DNA of 64,000 nt, taken from contig JAIWNF010000035.1 of assembly GCA_025093555.1 (NCBI GenBank), positions 1-64,000 of the forward strand, read 5' to 3'. This DNA comes from Circinella umbellata. Taxonomy: Eukaryota; Mucoromycota; Mucoromycetes; Mucorales; Lichtheimiaceae. The translations under genes were made by a program, and so were the position numbers. Positions 35,774 to 47,585 of the stretch are shown one piece after another; the stretch's first letter is position 1, and each line of letters starts with the position of its first letter. Below the pieces are notes generated by a model, which searched no databases, had not been told where the DNA came from, and worked only from the letters and a program-made list of their open reading frames with translations.

Positions 35774-36639
35774 AAAAAAAACAACACAGTCTATTTATCT
35801 ATTTATTTTTTTGTAATTAACCCCCCTCTCTTTTTCTCTTACTCCTTTTCTTTCTAATATCTGTTTATTATTTTACTACCACTATTCTTTTTATATTGTC
35901 AAGTATATATTCGTTTTGTTCTCTTTTTTTAACATAATTTTCTTCTTCTTTTGTTTTCATTATAATTATTTTTTTTCATAAACAAAATCCTTTTTTTTTA
36001 TCAATTAAATAAAATTATACGTACGTAGGTTAAAATTTATATATTATCATTAATGACCAAGTGACCGATACCTATAGGTATATAGTAGCTTTCTTGTGGT
36101 ACTATATGCTTAACAAGAATACATAGCTGAGGAATCCTTTATCACCAGAGGAAAAAGTTAATAAAGCACAAGTATAAGAAGAAATAGAGAAAGAGTAGAA
36201 ATTGGGAAGCAAAGGGTATTACTATTCTTACACATTGAGACTAAGTACTTTTTTTTTATCCATATTATCGGAAAACAGGCAGCGTGCGTCAGGACTAGAT
36301 ACGTTTAAATTCATTTCTTTTGTTTAACGTCTCATAATTAGTATGTGTTCTTGGCTCAAGAAAAAGATAGTGTAAAGTAGAAGAAATGAAAAACTACGTA
36401 TGCGATTATATAGGGGAAATATTGAGAATGAGAAGTTACCAATATAAAATAAAAATTGTTGTCAGTTAATGAATAAGGGGGGCTAATGAGATTTCGTGAG
36501 TCTACCAACTATTACATTTGACATAGATAGTTGCTATAGATGAAAAGAGAGAAAGGAGAAAAAGCAAAGAAAGAAGAAAAGAGGGAAAGGAAAAATAGAA
36601 CCATGGGATAAAATATAATAAAAAAAAATTGGTCAAAGA
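35774..36639. other. 3' flank of the permease gene, no gene
   Basis: T/C-rich 3' region followed by A-rich sequence. The minus-strand frame at 36512-36709 is composition-driven in its C-terminal half. Confidence 0.45.
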
Positions 36640-37360
36640 AGGCTAAGGTTTCTTTAGTCGACGTTCGATGGAGGAGGACTAGATTCCAATGGATTATGGC
36701 GGTAATCAATTTCGCGATACGAACTCAAATAAGTATTTAACTCCAATGTGGTATTGATTTGGCTTTTTGATAATAATGTAATATAGCATAATCATCATGC
36801 CAAAATGCTTTTTAGGCATGCGGAGACACAAACCAAACATTCGTTCTTGATAAATACGTGTTGCGTCACCAGGATGTTCAGTTTTGGATAGTAGTGAGGC
36901 TAAGCAAAGATGGATTGCCTATTAATGCTGCGAAAATAGGAATAAAATTATAAGTCTTCCTTGCTCGTTTGGGAAACATGTTTAGATCTTGTTCTATGAT
37001 GAGTGGGTCTCTAAAGCAACTACACCACATACGTACGGGAAATTGAATATCAAGTATTCGACCTTGTTTTATTTCTAATAAGCACAGTCCTCAGCGAATT
37101 GCGCCATGGGTGGTATGTCGGGGTGAGAAAGTGTATAGTTATTGTATACAAGGTTGAACTTGCTGCAAGTTGTAAAGTCGCTTCGCCCACTCGAACAAGT
37201 TTACCGGTAGGTGGTGCAATAGATTTCTTTGTTTGTGGCACATGTTGGCTTGTCGCATACAGTGGTATAAGAAATATATTTGAGTGGACTTTGCTACTGT
37301 GAGTTTTTTTTTTGTTGTGGGAATGTCATACTGTAGTGTATTGGTAATTCCAGCTTCCAT
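36640..37360 (-). pseudogene. Eroded unidentified coding sequence
   Basis: Minus-strand fragments in different frames look protein-like: MEAGITNTLQYDIPTTKKKL, HPDIPPMAQFAEDCAY, ATRIYQERMFGLCLRMPKKH, HDDYAILHYYQKAKSIP and a terminal YREIDYRHNPLESSPPPSNV. GC content is higher than in the surroundings. Stops and frameshifts separate the pieces. No family recognised; a transposon remnant is likely but unproven. Confidence 0.35.
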
Positions 37361-38019
37361 GGAACCAGCTCTATATTAGATTCACTTTTCGTATATTCTA
37401 GAAGAGCGGCAGTTTGTTGCTTTGCTGCGCACTGTTAAAATCATGGGCAAAGTTGGTGATTTTCATCAACCAACTTGGACATGCTAATTTATATCATTTT
37501 TCAATTTAATTGCATTTATTCTTCATTTGCTGCTACCTGTTTTTCTGAAGGAATTGCATCTTGGACCTTTTCTGAAGGACTATTGTTGTGTTATAAGAAT
37601 ATACCTCTTTACCCAGATAAAATTAGGAAAATCATTTTTAAAACACAGATGTGAACAGACCTCAATTCTAAAAAGGAAACTCCTGCGCCCTAAAGCAACC
37701 TAAAATAATAATAAAAAGGGAGGATCATGGCTAAGCCCAATGTATTTCACAGTAGTAAATATAGTAACTTTCTCAACGTTAATGACTATATCTAGTACCC
37801 GATTCCAATATCAGTCATCTACATTAATTGATTTCAACTCCATAACTCACAGAATAGAAAGCATAGACAACATCTTTTTGCAAATACTATTTTAAAAAGA
37901 GAACTTTATTCTAGTTTCTAAGTTATTATTAAAGGCATATAACAAGGTCTCAAAGGATTCTTTTTACTTTGTCTGACTTTATTGCCCTTTTTCGTTAAAT
38001 AATCAAATACAGTATCACA
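37361..38019. other. Intergenic, no gene seen
   Basis: Mixed AT-rich sequence. No domain, RNA or repeat recognised. Confidence 0.4.
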
Positions 38020-38298
38020 ATGCCACCCGTGGTCTCGGTGAGCGAAATGGCGGTGATCTGGAATTCCTTTTCTTCGGCAAAGTATTTTTTATGGGATGTG
38101 GCGATTAAAGTGGTGGTACGACGTTTATTGCTGATGTATGCTATAATGGGTAGCTATCTTTGTGAAAATACCATTTTGGATAATAAATTTGAATATGTGA
38201 CTAAAAAGGTAATCAGCAAAGATGTCAAAAAAAATTTGGATAACGGTATTGAATTTGTGACTAAAAAAGTAATTATGAAAGAAGTCAAAAAAGTATAA
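38020..38298 (+). CDS. Hypothetical 92-aa protein with an internal duplication
   Basis: ATG at 38020 (CACAATGCC context). The C-terminal 40 residues contain two copies of a unit like EYVTKKVISKDVKK and EFVTKKVIMKEVKK, also repeated at DNA level. The N-terminal half is hydrophobic (VVVRRLLLMYAIMGSYLC). Not recognised. It could be a remnant of a longer gene. The downstream acidic frame begins 70 bp later. Confidence 0.3.
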   Translation: MPPVVSVSEMAVIWNSFSSAKYFLWDVAIKVVVRRLLLMYAIMGSYLCENTILDNKFEYVTKKVISKDVKKNLDNGIEFVTKKVIMKEVKKV

Positions 38299-38367
38299 AA
38301 GGGGTGTTATGCCCTGCGCCCAATACTTAACAACATTTTAAAAATATCAAATTATCAAAAAGACACT

Positions 38368-38568
38368 ATGGGAAGAGTAATTCGCAAAAAAGCTCCTGCC
38401 AAAAGATCTATCAAGGAAACTGATGAAGTAGCCAACGAAGAGGTTGAAGAAAATCAAGAAGTCGAAGAAGTTGAAGGAGAGGAAGTTGAAGAAGAGGAAG
38501 TTGAAGGAGAAGAAGTTGAAGAAGAAGAAGAAGAAGGCGAAGACGAAGAAGAAGAAGAAGAGGAATAA
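38368..38568 (+). CDS. Hypothetical short acidic protein, 66 aa
   Basis: MGRVIRKKAPAKRSIK gives a basic start, then an almost pure Glu/Val/Gly tail made by GAAGTTGAAGAA-like repeats. It could be a true small acidic protein, the end of a spliced gene with the preceding frame, or repeat DNA that is open by chance. It is followed by a GAAGT pentamer run (38570-38600) and then repeat R1 copy B. Confidence 0.3.
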   Translation: MGRVIRKKAPAKRSIKETDEVANEEVEENQEVEEVEGEEVEEEEVEGEEVEEEEEEGEDEEEEEEE

Positions 38569-38571
38569 GAA

Positions 38572-38601
38572 GACGAAGTGAAGTGAAGTGAAGTGAAGCG
38601 A
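38572..38601 (+). repeat. GAAGT pentamer run
   Basis: About five GAAGT units directly after the acidic frame; continuous in character with the coding GAA repeat. Confidence 0.75.
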
Positions 38602-38639
38602 GCTAAAAAAGTAGTATATTTATCATATTCTTAAATATG

Positions 38640-39205
38640 CTTTTTCTGTTGTATTATATTTTTCTTTTATTATGTTGCTATATAAAGCTATTGTTATTTT
38701 TTCTTGAACCCATTTTTATCTTCTTGTTTGATATTCTTTTATATGGAAATTGCTACGGCCACGCAACTCTTAAAGATGATAAAAACAATTATGTCGTGTC
38801 CCAGTTTCTATGCAACAATTATAGCTATAAATATTTGAAATAGTGAGTAAGTTCTTTTACGAATAATAATCCAGATTTTTTTTTCACTATACATATCATT
38901 AATTGCAAGGATGATCAGTATGGTTAATATAAATAGCCATCAAGAACAAGAAGAGTATAGATTGAAGGTGCTGCAGAAATTAATTATAAGCAAAACCAAA
39001 ATACAATCATACGTAGCAGCTATTAAAAAAATATCGATGCCCATAAGATATATGTGAGTAAGTAAATAGAGATAATAAAGAATGTCTTAATGGTCGTATG
39101 CGACTGGATAAATAATTACACCCTTGTAAATAATAAATGGCTATATACATAAGTTGACCGCGTTTCTGTAATAAGGAACCATCACCACGATATTTGTTCA
39201 AAAAA
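38640..39205 (+). repeat. Dispersed repeat R1, copy B
   Basis: Collinear with copy A (18590-19140); both contain ATTATGTCGTGTCCCA and a TGGATAAATAATTA stretch near their right end. No coding capacity. Confidence 0.75.
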
Positions 39206-40924
39206 GTAGATATGTTGGAACTACATCTTGTCTTACGTATATCTGTACAGTAAGTATTCGCTAAACCGGGTATCCGGTGAGCTTTCCCAAAATATTTACC
39301 GGGTTATATTAGTATTATTTTATTTTATATAATATAATATTAGTCTTTTTATTGATAAAATCAGTAATACAGCCTTCCTTAAACGTCATCTCAGCTCTTC
39401 CCTTTGTTTTCAGTTGGCTACGTACTTTGTTTCCATAGCAATTAAAAATACACAAATCAATCTTGCCGTCAAGAGAAATCTTTTCAACATCTTGTTGATA
39501 ACAGTGTCTCTTTTTCGCCGACTTCACACAGATGCTTTTTTCTTTCTCCTCATCTGCGTATGTACGCACTTCTTTTCAACTTTGCCATGTAGGCACTTGT
39601 TTATTACCATTGAATATGTAATTATGTTGTTGATACAATTCATTTTTACTCATTTATTCAACTGCTAACCACGGTCCATGTTAACACACTTTGTTGTAAA
39701 TTCATTATTAATCAAATCTCTGGTTTATCATCACTATTTAATGAATACACTATTACGTATCATTTTTATTACTAAAAGAGTAGCTTATAGTAGCAAAGCT
39801 ACATTATATGAACTACCATTTTTTCTATCTTATCCGTACAGCTTAATTCGATTATAGTTATTTTTCCAGTATGTTCTACATATTCGTATTAGTATCTGTT
39901 GCGTTTCAATTTGCTAAGCCGGTACAAATCCTCACGTATATTGAGTACCAGTTTAACGAATAATTACTATATTATAAATTAAAAATATGGCAAATATCAT
40001 TATAGTCACTATATCTTCTATCCATCATAAAGAATTGTATACCTACGGCATTAAACAAGATAGATGACGATAACACAATAACGAGTTTTAGGCTTTGTCG
40101 ACCGTAAAGGGTGAAGTAAAAATGCAAAGTAACCAGAAAATGCCGAATTACGAAGGAGAAACTCAGGTCCTATTGAAGGCGTAAACCAAGAAGTTTTCCT
40201 CTTATGCATAATTCTACCCAAACTTTTGAAGTTACACACGACATCAAAGTTATTTTTCTGTCATGAAGCATACTCAACAACAGTAATAGTTCTGAAAGCG
40301 CAAGGCGACATAGAACAGAACATCAGTTATTTTATGTACAACAGAGATACTAGTATTATCATAAAGGAAGCACAATACCAAAGTAAAAAAACAACACCTT
40401 ATTATTACGTATGAAATCTTTTTTTTTTTTTTTGGGTCAGTGTATATGTGTTTAATGTTTTTATGTGCAAAGAGGTCTGCGAAAGAATCCATCTGTTACT
40501 ACTCCAATATTTTAAAAATTAATTGTAAAAAGATAAGTATGTTCCTTTTATAAGTCGTGTTGTAATTCATAGTTGTTAGCTTGTACCCAAACCTAGTGAT
40601 GCTGATTCATATAATTTTTTTGTTGCTGTCTTGGCAATATAAGCAGAGTAATTACAACTCAAAGAAGTTTTTTTTTGCTATGTAAAAAGTGATTTTTAAA
40701 TATATGTAGTGAAATAATGAAAAGAAACGACACTTCTAGAAATTATTTTTTTGTTTATTTTACATTGAGGAGAATAAAAATAGGGATTATTTAGTAATAG
40801 TCGTGATATACTTTATATGAACCAAATTTGTTTCTCGCATACGTATTGAACATCAAATGCAATACTTTTAGAATAGATATTGATTTCAAGATTTTGAAAT
40901 AGATGATTGATTAGTAAATAATTT
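39206..40924. other. Gene-poor spacer
   Basis: A minus-strand frame at 39315-39569 (Lys/Glu-rich, KRHCYQQDVEKISLDGKIDL) looks somewhat protein-like but is unrecognised, and the matching upstream ATG frame stops early. The other frames are AT-driven. Confidence 0.4.
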
Positions 40925-41300
40925 TTTTACGCCTTTGACAACCAGGGTTTCTTGTTGTTGTGCTTTCTTATTAACAAATTTACGTGATCCACGAGATTGA
41001 ATTCCATGAGAACCAGATATTTTTAAGAATTTAAATGGTTTAATAGTACCAAATTAATCCATCATTGTATCATCCAATACCAGTTGAAAATACTCCAGTA
41101 CCAATGGCTGAATAATATTAAGCTGTCGTAAAAATGCAAAATAAATATATGCTGATTTAATAATAGTTATAACATTTCTTTAGGAATTATACAATTACGT
41201 ACTAAGAGTTTATGTTTCAGCATAGCAACTTCTTTTTGATCAAATCAATGTAATATATTATTTATATTACTCATACGATAACTAAAAGAAAAAAAATTAT
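40925..41300 (-). pseudogene. Eroded unidentified coding fragment
   Basis: The minus strand gives broken protein-like pieces: FDQKEVAMLKHKLLVRNCII, LNIIQPLVLEYFQLVLDDTM and GTIKPFKFLKISGSHGIQSR followed by a Lys-rich end. Frames change and stops intervene. No family assigned. Confidence 0.35.
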
Positions 41301-41544
41301 AATCACTATTGCACGTATCTTCATTCATTTAAAACGAGCGAATTTGTTCCTAAAATATATAAAAGATTTCAATTTATATTTGGCATTATATCCCTGGCTA
41401 TATCAAACCTAGAATTTATCAACATATATATAACTTAATATATCCTATAAAAAATTAAGCGAATTGCTACTGACACTACCCCAAATAAGCCCAGTATATA
41501 TTAGATAATTTCGATCTTTATGGGCATTATACGGCTTTTTTTAT

Positions 41545-41770
41545 GATTTTTAAAAAAAATAAAGAATAAAACAGTTATGTAGTGTATATTTTTTATACAA
41601 CTACTATAATTATACGTATGTATTTGAAACTGATTATTTTTCATTATATACATCGTTAGGTACAAAAGGTGAACAACAATAATAGGGTCTGTATCTATAA
41701 AACTATGGTGAACAAAGAAAGTATGAACACTTTTAAGATTATATAAATATTAATAACCAAATAAATGCTA
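41545..41770 (+). repeat. Dispersed repeat R1, copy C (diverged)
   Basis: Partial match to copies A and B: AACAGTTATGTAGTGTATATT corresponds to their ACAATTATGTCGTGTCCCA, followed by a collinear TTTGAAA...TACATC stretch. More degraded than A and B. Confidence 0.55.
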
Positions 41771-42023
41771 ATAATGCTGCCAGTACACTAATACATCCTA
41801 TATATGTGTAGATATTTGTTTTATAACTTCTTGTGGAGGTATCCATCAGGAAGTAGAGTTGTCAAAAAAAAAAATAGAGTCAGACTAAAAAAAACAGTTC
41901 GCAGTCCCAATTTTTATAATTTTGGTTTTTAGTTGGAAGCATGAAATGAATAAAAAAAACCCGTTAACCAACTTCCCTCCAACCCCACCCGCGCCCCTTT
42001 TTTTTATATTTTTCTCGCCGATC

Positions 42024-43969
42024 ATGCAGTGGCCTTACTTGTTGAAGCAGTTAACATCTGCATCAACACGTAATGAATACTTCATTAAACGTTCCTTAAC
42101 AATACTTTTTGGTCTTTTAGCCTTCAATGGAGTCATTAGTTGGTTGGGTATTGATTTAACAAGCTTTCCTCGTATATCATGGACCGCGTATCTTTTTGGT
42201 AAAGCAACAGTATTTTTTTTCACAGTAACGTCTTATAGTAGTCGATGTTTAACAACAATAAATAATAACTTGATTAATTAAAATTGTTTATTTTATTGAT
42301 TTTTAGAAACAACCATGGTGATCTTCTGTAGCTTCTCCATTTGGTTTTATTCAAAACACCAAGTTTCACCATTGATTAAACTTAATACACCATTTTTTGA
42401 AGGTGCTTTTCAATCAGGTCCACTGACACGTGCCGTTGGAAATTTCCTTGTTCGTATATATAATGCTTTCACAGAAAAGAAACAAGTTTCTGGTAAATCA
42501 ACACAACAACCACAATCAACAGCAGCAGCGACAAAGAGTGCATCTACTACAACAGCAACAAATATTCAATCAGCTCCAACATCAACATTTATGTTTCAAT
42601 CAAAGCCATGGAGAGGACCAATCGCTGATTCACCTGCTGGTAACGATAAGAAAAAAAGAAAAGAATTCTTTTATATATAGATAACTTACATTACTCAAAT
42701 GGAATTATATAGAAGCAGCACGTGGAGTATTTGAATCGAATGGATCTGGACCTGTTGGAGAAGATATGCGAAATCTTGCCTATGTTCCTGTCCCTGAACG
42801 ATTAGGCGACCCTTCACTATCTATCAATTTGCCCAAGTTAGAATCACGACCTTGCCATGCTGAAAGAAAGAAAACGAATGAACGATTAAATAAATTACTG
42901 TGGCGACTTAATCCACAACCTAATATTATTGAACGATTCAGACAAGAACAGGTAAAAACAAAAAAAAAAAAAGATATGAAAACGATAGGAGGAAGGGAAA
43001 GGTTTATTTTGATGTAAACAACTTATTAATAATTAAAATTGAAAACAATAATGAACAGGAGGATGATATGTTAGAAAATTGGGATCGATTTGATGATAGA
43101 TCTTCTAAAGTATATTATGATCGATTACGACAGGTAAAAAAAAAATGAAAAGAGATGATGATTGCACATAATTAATTCTTATATACTAATTCTTATTATT
43201 TTTTGAATTTATATAGTGGCTCACTAAAAATATTATGGATCCAACATTACATACTGTATCGTTGGTTGAAAAACAACTTCCACAACAGGGTATCAACTTT
43301 GTTGATTGTCCTCCTAATATTCTCGCATTATTGATGATTGAACCTACAACAATGGTAAGTAAGAGATAATCATAATTTATAAATAAATAGAGATTGAGAA
43401 AGCTAATCACTTTTTTATTCCTTCAAATAGGCAGATAATACATTCCCTATTACTTTAGTACAAAAAATGATTTCTGTTAAGGGATATGAAAACGATCGTG
43501 CTAGAAAATATGTTTTGGATCGCTTGAAAGGTATATCTAATTATTATAGTTAAAATAATTTTGTTACTCTGGAAACTAATGTTTTTATTATTATGATTAA
43601 ATATTAGAATTTGTCAAGAAATCTCGATATCACAGTATCAATAAAGAACCTGAATTACCAACAGATTCAGAAATCATATTACATTTATTCAATACATACT
43701 TAGGATTTGCTATGCCTAATGTTGTTCCACCTCTTGTACCTGTAAGTAATAATCTTATTTGTATATAACTAGATTTAATGTGGTATTAATATTGAATGAA
43801 TTTATATAGTTACAAGGTGGAGATGTTTATAAATTTTTATTGGTATACTTTTATACAACTGAAGAGTAAGTTTTATTTTGTTTCGACGAATATATATACA
43901 TATCACTAAACATGAGCTATTTCTTTCTCTCTTATTTATAATAGTTTCGAAAAAGAAATATTCCAATAA
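42024..43969 (+). CDS. TMEM209-like membrane protein (cytochrome b561 N-terminal family), 424 aa
   Basis: Nine exons: 42024-42198, 42307-42639, 42713-42951, 43059-43133, 43217-43354, 43431-43530, 43608-43741, 43810-43865, 43945-43969, together 425 codons. Two membrane segments lie near the N terminus (SLTILFGLLAFNGVISWLGI and TTMVIFCSFSIWFY), then a Ser/Thr/Gln-rich linker, then a soluble C-terminal domain with VPVPERLGDPSLSINLPKL, IERFRQEQ and HLFNTYLGFAMP. This build matches TMEM209 and the so-called cytochrome b561 N-terminal family, which in animals sits in the nuclear envelope. No haem ligation is implied. An upstream in-frame ATG at 41946 would add 26 Pro-rich residues. Assignment is by overall layout and remembered motifs, so moderate. 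Confidence 0.6.
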
Positions 43970-44629
43970 ACTCTACATACTTTTCATCATTACTACTTAA
44001 TCATACAATTATAACATAAAAGAAAATTAACTCATGGGAGGGGGATAAATATCATCAATTCAACTGTAGTTTTTTTAATAGGAAAAAATACTACGTACAA
44101 AAGGAAAAAAGGGTCGCATAATTTGGAGTAATTAATTGTGTGAAAGTAGTGGTTATAAATAACGACAGCAATGGAGTAGTAGTTGTTACTCGAATACCAT
44201 AAATTTCAGTGAACAATAGAATTCTTGGCACTTTAGATTTTTCAACATTCAATATAATAATTGGGAATCCATTCACTCTAATAAAAAAAAAGTCCTTTTA
44301 TGTGATTGAATAAGGTTATTCTATTTACCAGGCCCTCAAAGCACAAGTGCCAACAAAATGTTGTTAACACGCAGTTCAAAAGCAAAAGAAAAAATGGAGT
44401 GAGGTGGGAAGGAATACTACTAAAGTCACTTAAAACCGAAGAGTCCCTTCTTGTTTTAGTAAGATATATTGTCTTTTCTGTAATGATATGTATCACTGTA
44501 TGACTTGCGCCTCTGTCTAGAACACACAACTTCACGCCCAATCTTATACTAATATCTAAAAACACCATCAGACTATGCTCATGGGGAGGTCATAGGTTGG
44601 TTATAAGGATGCTAAATGAATCGTTATTG
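43970..44629. other. Intergenic, no gene seen
   Basis: AT-rich 3' flank; the overlapping short open frames on both strands (44278-44568 and 44306-44503) are not recognisable. Confidence 0.4.
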
Positions 44630-45070
44630 AAGCATCTTCGGGTGAATATGAAGAAAATCAAAATCATACCGAAAATGACACACTAAAGTTGGTGAAAACA
44701 TTGACATCTATTCTGGTACTTAAAACATGTGATATAAAAATGGTCTATTTGAGACATTTACTAAGTATAAAGCCATCAGCATTCAAGTCATAAAGCAAAA
44801 GCTAACAAGGTCGAAAGTAGTGCAAAATGTGGGGTTGAACACATAGTATTGTAAGAACAGACTGGGAACTTTGGCGAAAGTTGTGCAATAAGTGAATGTG
44901 CAAAAAACGGGATCTCATTGCAGGTACAGCTAATTTGTCTTTGAGGAGAAGCATAAATATGATTATATCCGGGATAGACAATTATGTAAGGACGCGATGA
45001 CCAATAATAAAAGCCAATTAACACTAACTAGTGGATGGACAGGATGGTGTCGAGGATGATTTGAGACAGA
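44630..45070 (+). pseudogene. Eroded unidentified coding sequence
   Basis: Plus-strand pieces look protein-like but are broken by stops: SSGEYEENQNHTENDTLKLV, KMVYLRHLLSIKPSAF, RTDWELWRKLCNK, MCKKRDLIAGTANLSLRRSI and MIISGIDNYVRTR. GC content is raised. Probably an old transposon or family-gene remnant; no family named. Confidence 0.4.
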
Positions 45071-45796
45071 AGAATGTCGATTTAGTTGTGTTGTACGTAG
45101 AATAGAGCATGTATATGCTACGTATTAATAAATTATAATTACAAATAAACGATAAGTTTTTTTATTCTTGAGAATGCATGCATCTTGAGAATTTAGTCTT
45201 GGGTATGTGATAACCCTAAATCACGGATGAGGTATTTTTAAATATTGTTAAGAGCGAATCCTTTTATTCTCAAGTACTCTAGTAGGTACATTATTATTTC
45301 TATGGCACTACAATGATGGTATATCAGAGGAAGAAACAATACGATAATAATAACTTTATTATTTCTACAGTACGTATTTGAATATTACTATACTCAAGAT
45401 ACTCAACAAAAAAAAAGTTCTATTTCTTTCATCATTGAGTGGTTCATCCTTTCCCAGGACCTCAATGAAAGCGTAAGAAATGAAAATGGATGGGAGAATA
45501 AAAAGATGATATGTATACAGAATAATTGAATATAATGTATTGCACTATGTCTTGTTATCTTGACGATGGAAAAATGGTAATGGGACGTACGCATGCAGTA
45601 CAACAATCATGAGGATTCCAAAAGGTTCTTCCTGTGTGAGGTTATAATGTTTTTTTCACACTACCTTGTTCAAGGACCCAGTTATAACACTGGTTCTATA
45701 GGATAAAAGTGGCAAAAAATAAAAACCCATTATAAAGTCGTATCCATTTCTTCCAGTTGTTCCCTTTCGTCTTCTCTCTCTCTTTCCCTTCATGAA
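45071..45796. other. Intergenic, no gene seen
   Basis: AT-rich; ends in a CT-rich stretch (45760-45790) that joins the tandem array. Confidence 0.4.
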
Positions 45797-47005
45797 AGAT
45801 AAATCTGAGCCAATCTTTATCAAGACATCCGTTTGACAGATGCTCGGCAATACATCTAACATGTATACTGCTGAAATTATTTAAGTCGTTTCTTTCGAAT
45901 CTGCCTTGGTCTTTACTCTCTGCGAACAATACACATACATTGGAAATATTTGTAGTCTTGATGCATACCCACCTCGTGCATAATAATAATAAAAGATGAT
46001 TAGTATCCGATTTAGATAGTAATACAAAAAAACAAAAAAAAATTACCTGCGTATTGTAACCATCTCCAGCTTTCAGGATACACCTTTCATACAAGACAAG
46101 CCTAGCTCAATCTCTGTGAAAAACACTGTCCGACAGATGCTTGGTAATATCCTAACATGTGCATTGATGGAAGAAAAAAGGCTTGAATAATCCACCATCA
46201 ACACACATCTACAAAAGATTTGCTAATTTTACCGCATATCCACCTCGTGCATAATAATAATAAAAAGTGATTAGTATCCGATTTAGATAGTAATAGGAAA
46301 GAAAACACAAAAAAATTACCTGCATATTGTAATCATCTCCAGCTTTCAGGATACACCTTTCATATAAGACAAGCCCGGCTCAATCTCTATGAAAACACTG
46401 TCCGACAGATGCTTGGTAATATCCTAACATGTGCATTGATGGAAGAAAAAAGACTTGAATAATCCACCATCAACACACATCTACAAAAGATTTGCTAATT
46501 TTACCGCATATCCATCTCGTGCATAATAATAATAAAAAGTGATTAGTATCCGATTTAGATAGTAATAGAAAAGAAAACACAAAAAAATTACCTGCATATT
46601 GTAATCATCTCCAGCTTTCAGGATACACCTTTCATATAAGACAAGCCCGGCTCAATCTCTATGAAAACACTGTCCGACAGATGCTTGGTGATATCCTAAC
46701 ATGTGCATTGATGGAAGAAAAAGACTTGAATAATCCACCATCAACACACATCTACAAAAGATTTGCTAATTTTACCGCATATCCATCTCGTGCATAATAA
46801 TAATAAAAAGTGATTAGTATCCGATTTAGATAGTAATAGAAAAGAAAACACAAAAAAATTACCTGCATATTGTAAACATCTCCAGCTTTCAGGATACACC
46901 CTTCATAAAAGACAAGCCCGGCTCAATCTCTATGAAGACATCTGCCTGGCAGATGTTTGGTGGTATCCTAACATCTGTGTTGATAGAAGAAAAGACCAAG
47001 GCTGA
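45797..47005 (-). repeat. Tandem array of about 272-bp exon-plus-intron units
   Basis: Five units: a diverged one (about 45797-46070), three near-identical ones (46071-46343, 46344-46615, 46616-46886) and a partial one (46887 to about 47005). On the minus strand each unit has a coding-like part and an intron-like part starting GTAATT and carrying TATTATTATTATGCACGAG. The last, outermost unit reads INTDVRIPPNICQADVFIEI followed by EPGLSFMKGVS and a stop; the diverged one reads LPSICQTDVLIKIGSDLSFM. The middle units keep PSICRT but are frameshifted (two have one base fewer in a T run). Confidence 0.85.
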
Positions 47006-47399
47006 TCGAAAAGAGCCGATACTTATGCACAGAGAAGTCAAATAGTAGGCTGTCCCTATTCACCGTCATCACAAGATTTTAATAAATAAAATTATAAAGT
47101 TGAAAATACGCTGATGACACAGTATAATTATAGGTGTACTGAATCTGTTCAATTGAGATGCAAAGTACGTATTTGCTGTGGTAAAAGTGTAATTAAAAAT
47201 AAAAAAAACTCACTGAGAATTAGTAATTGAAAACGAGAAGAGATTCAAGAGATTATTCTCGGTACAGTCATACCTACATCACTGTAGCTTGTAAGAAAAG
47301 ACTTCAAGCTGAGCAACTTGTATGGGAAAATCTTGTTTGTGATAAAGTGGACCATTTTGTTGAACCCCCTCCCAAAAATTGAATTCACATAAGCTAACA
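47006..47399. other. Spacer with open minus frame into the array
   Basis: The minus strand is open from about 47050 (YYLTSLCISIGSFRSALVFS) into the last array unit, so it may be the 3' exon of a lost gene. The rest is AT-rich. Confidence 0.4.
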
Positions 47400-47585
47400 A
47401 TGCTTAACCATCGATATTATTCCTCTTTGAGAATACTATCATCAGGATACCTCTATCATCGTATTTGTGGCCAAGTTTCTCGTGGTCTTTTATCAAGATA
47501 CTCCCAAACATTATTAAATTATCGAGTTCAAAGTTTACATATCAATCGTCAATCATTAGAGCAGTTCTCAAAACATATATACTAA
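47400..47585 (+). CDS. Hypothetical 61-aa protein, mitochondrial-type N terminus
   Basis: ATG at 47400 gives MLNHRYYSSLRILSSGYLYH followed by Arg/Ser/Leu-rich sequence without acidic residues until the end, like a mitochondrial targeting sequence. It could be the first exon of a longer gene, but no continuation is seen. Unrecognised. Confidence 0.3.
   Translation: MLNHRYYSSLRILSSGYLYHRICGQVSRGLLSRYSQTLLNYRVQSLHINRQSLEQFSKHIY

Noticed and set aside
42024..43969. Functional cytochrome b561
   Set aside because: The family name is historical; the protein has only two membrane segments near its N terminus and no set of haem-binding histidines in membrane helices.
45797..47005. Possible rDNA spacer or satellite
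   Set aside because: No rRNA sequence nearby, and the units contain splice-like sites and a coding-like block, which fits exon duplication better.
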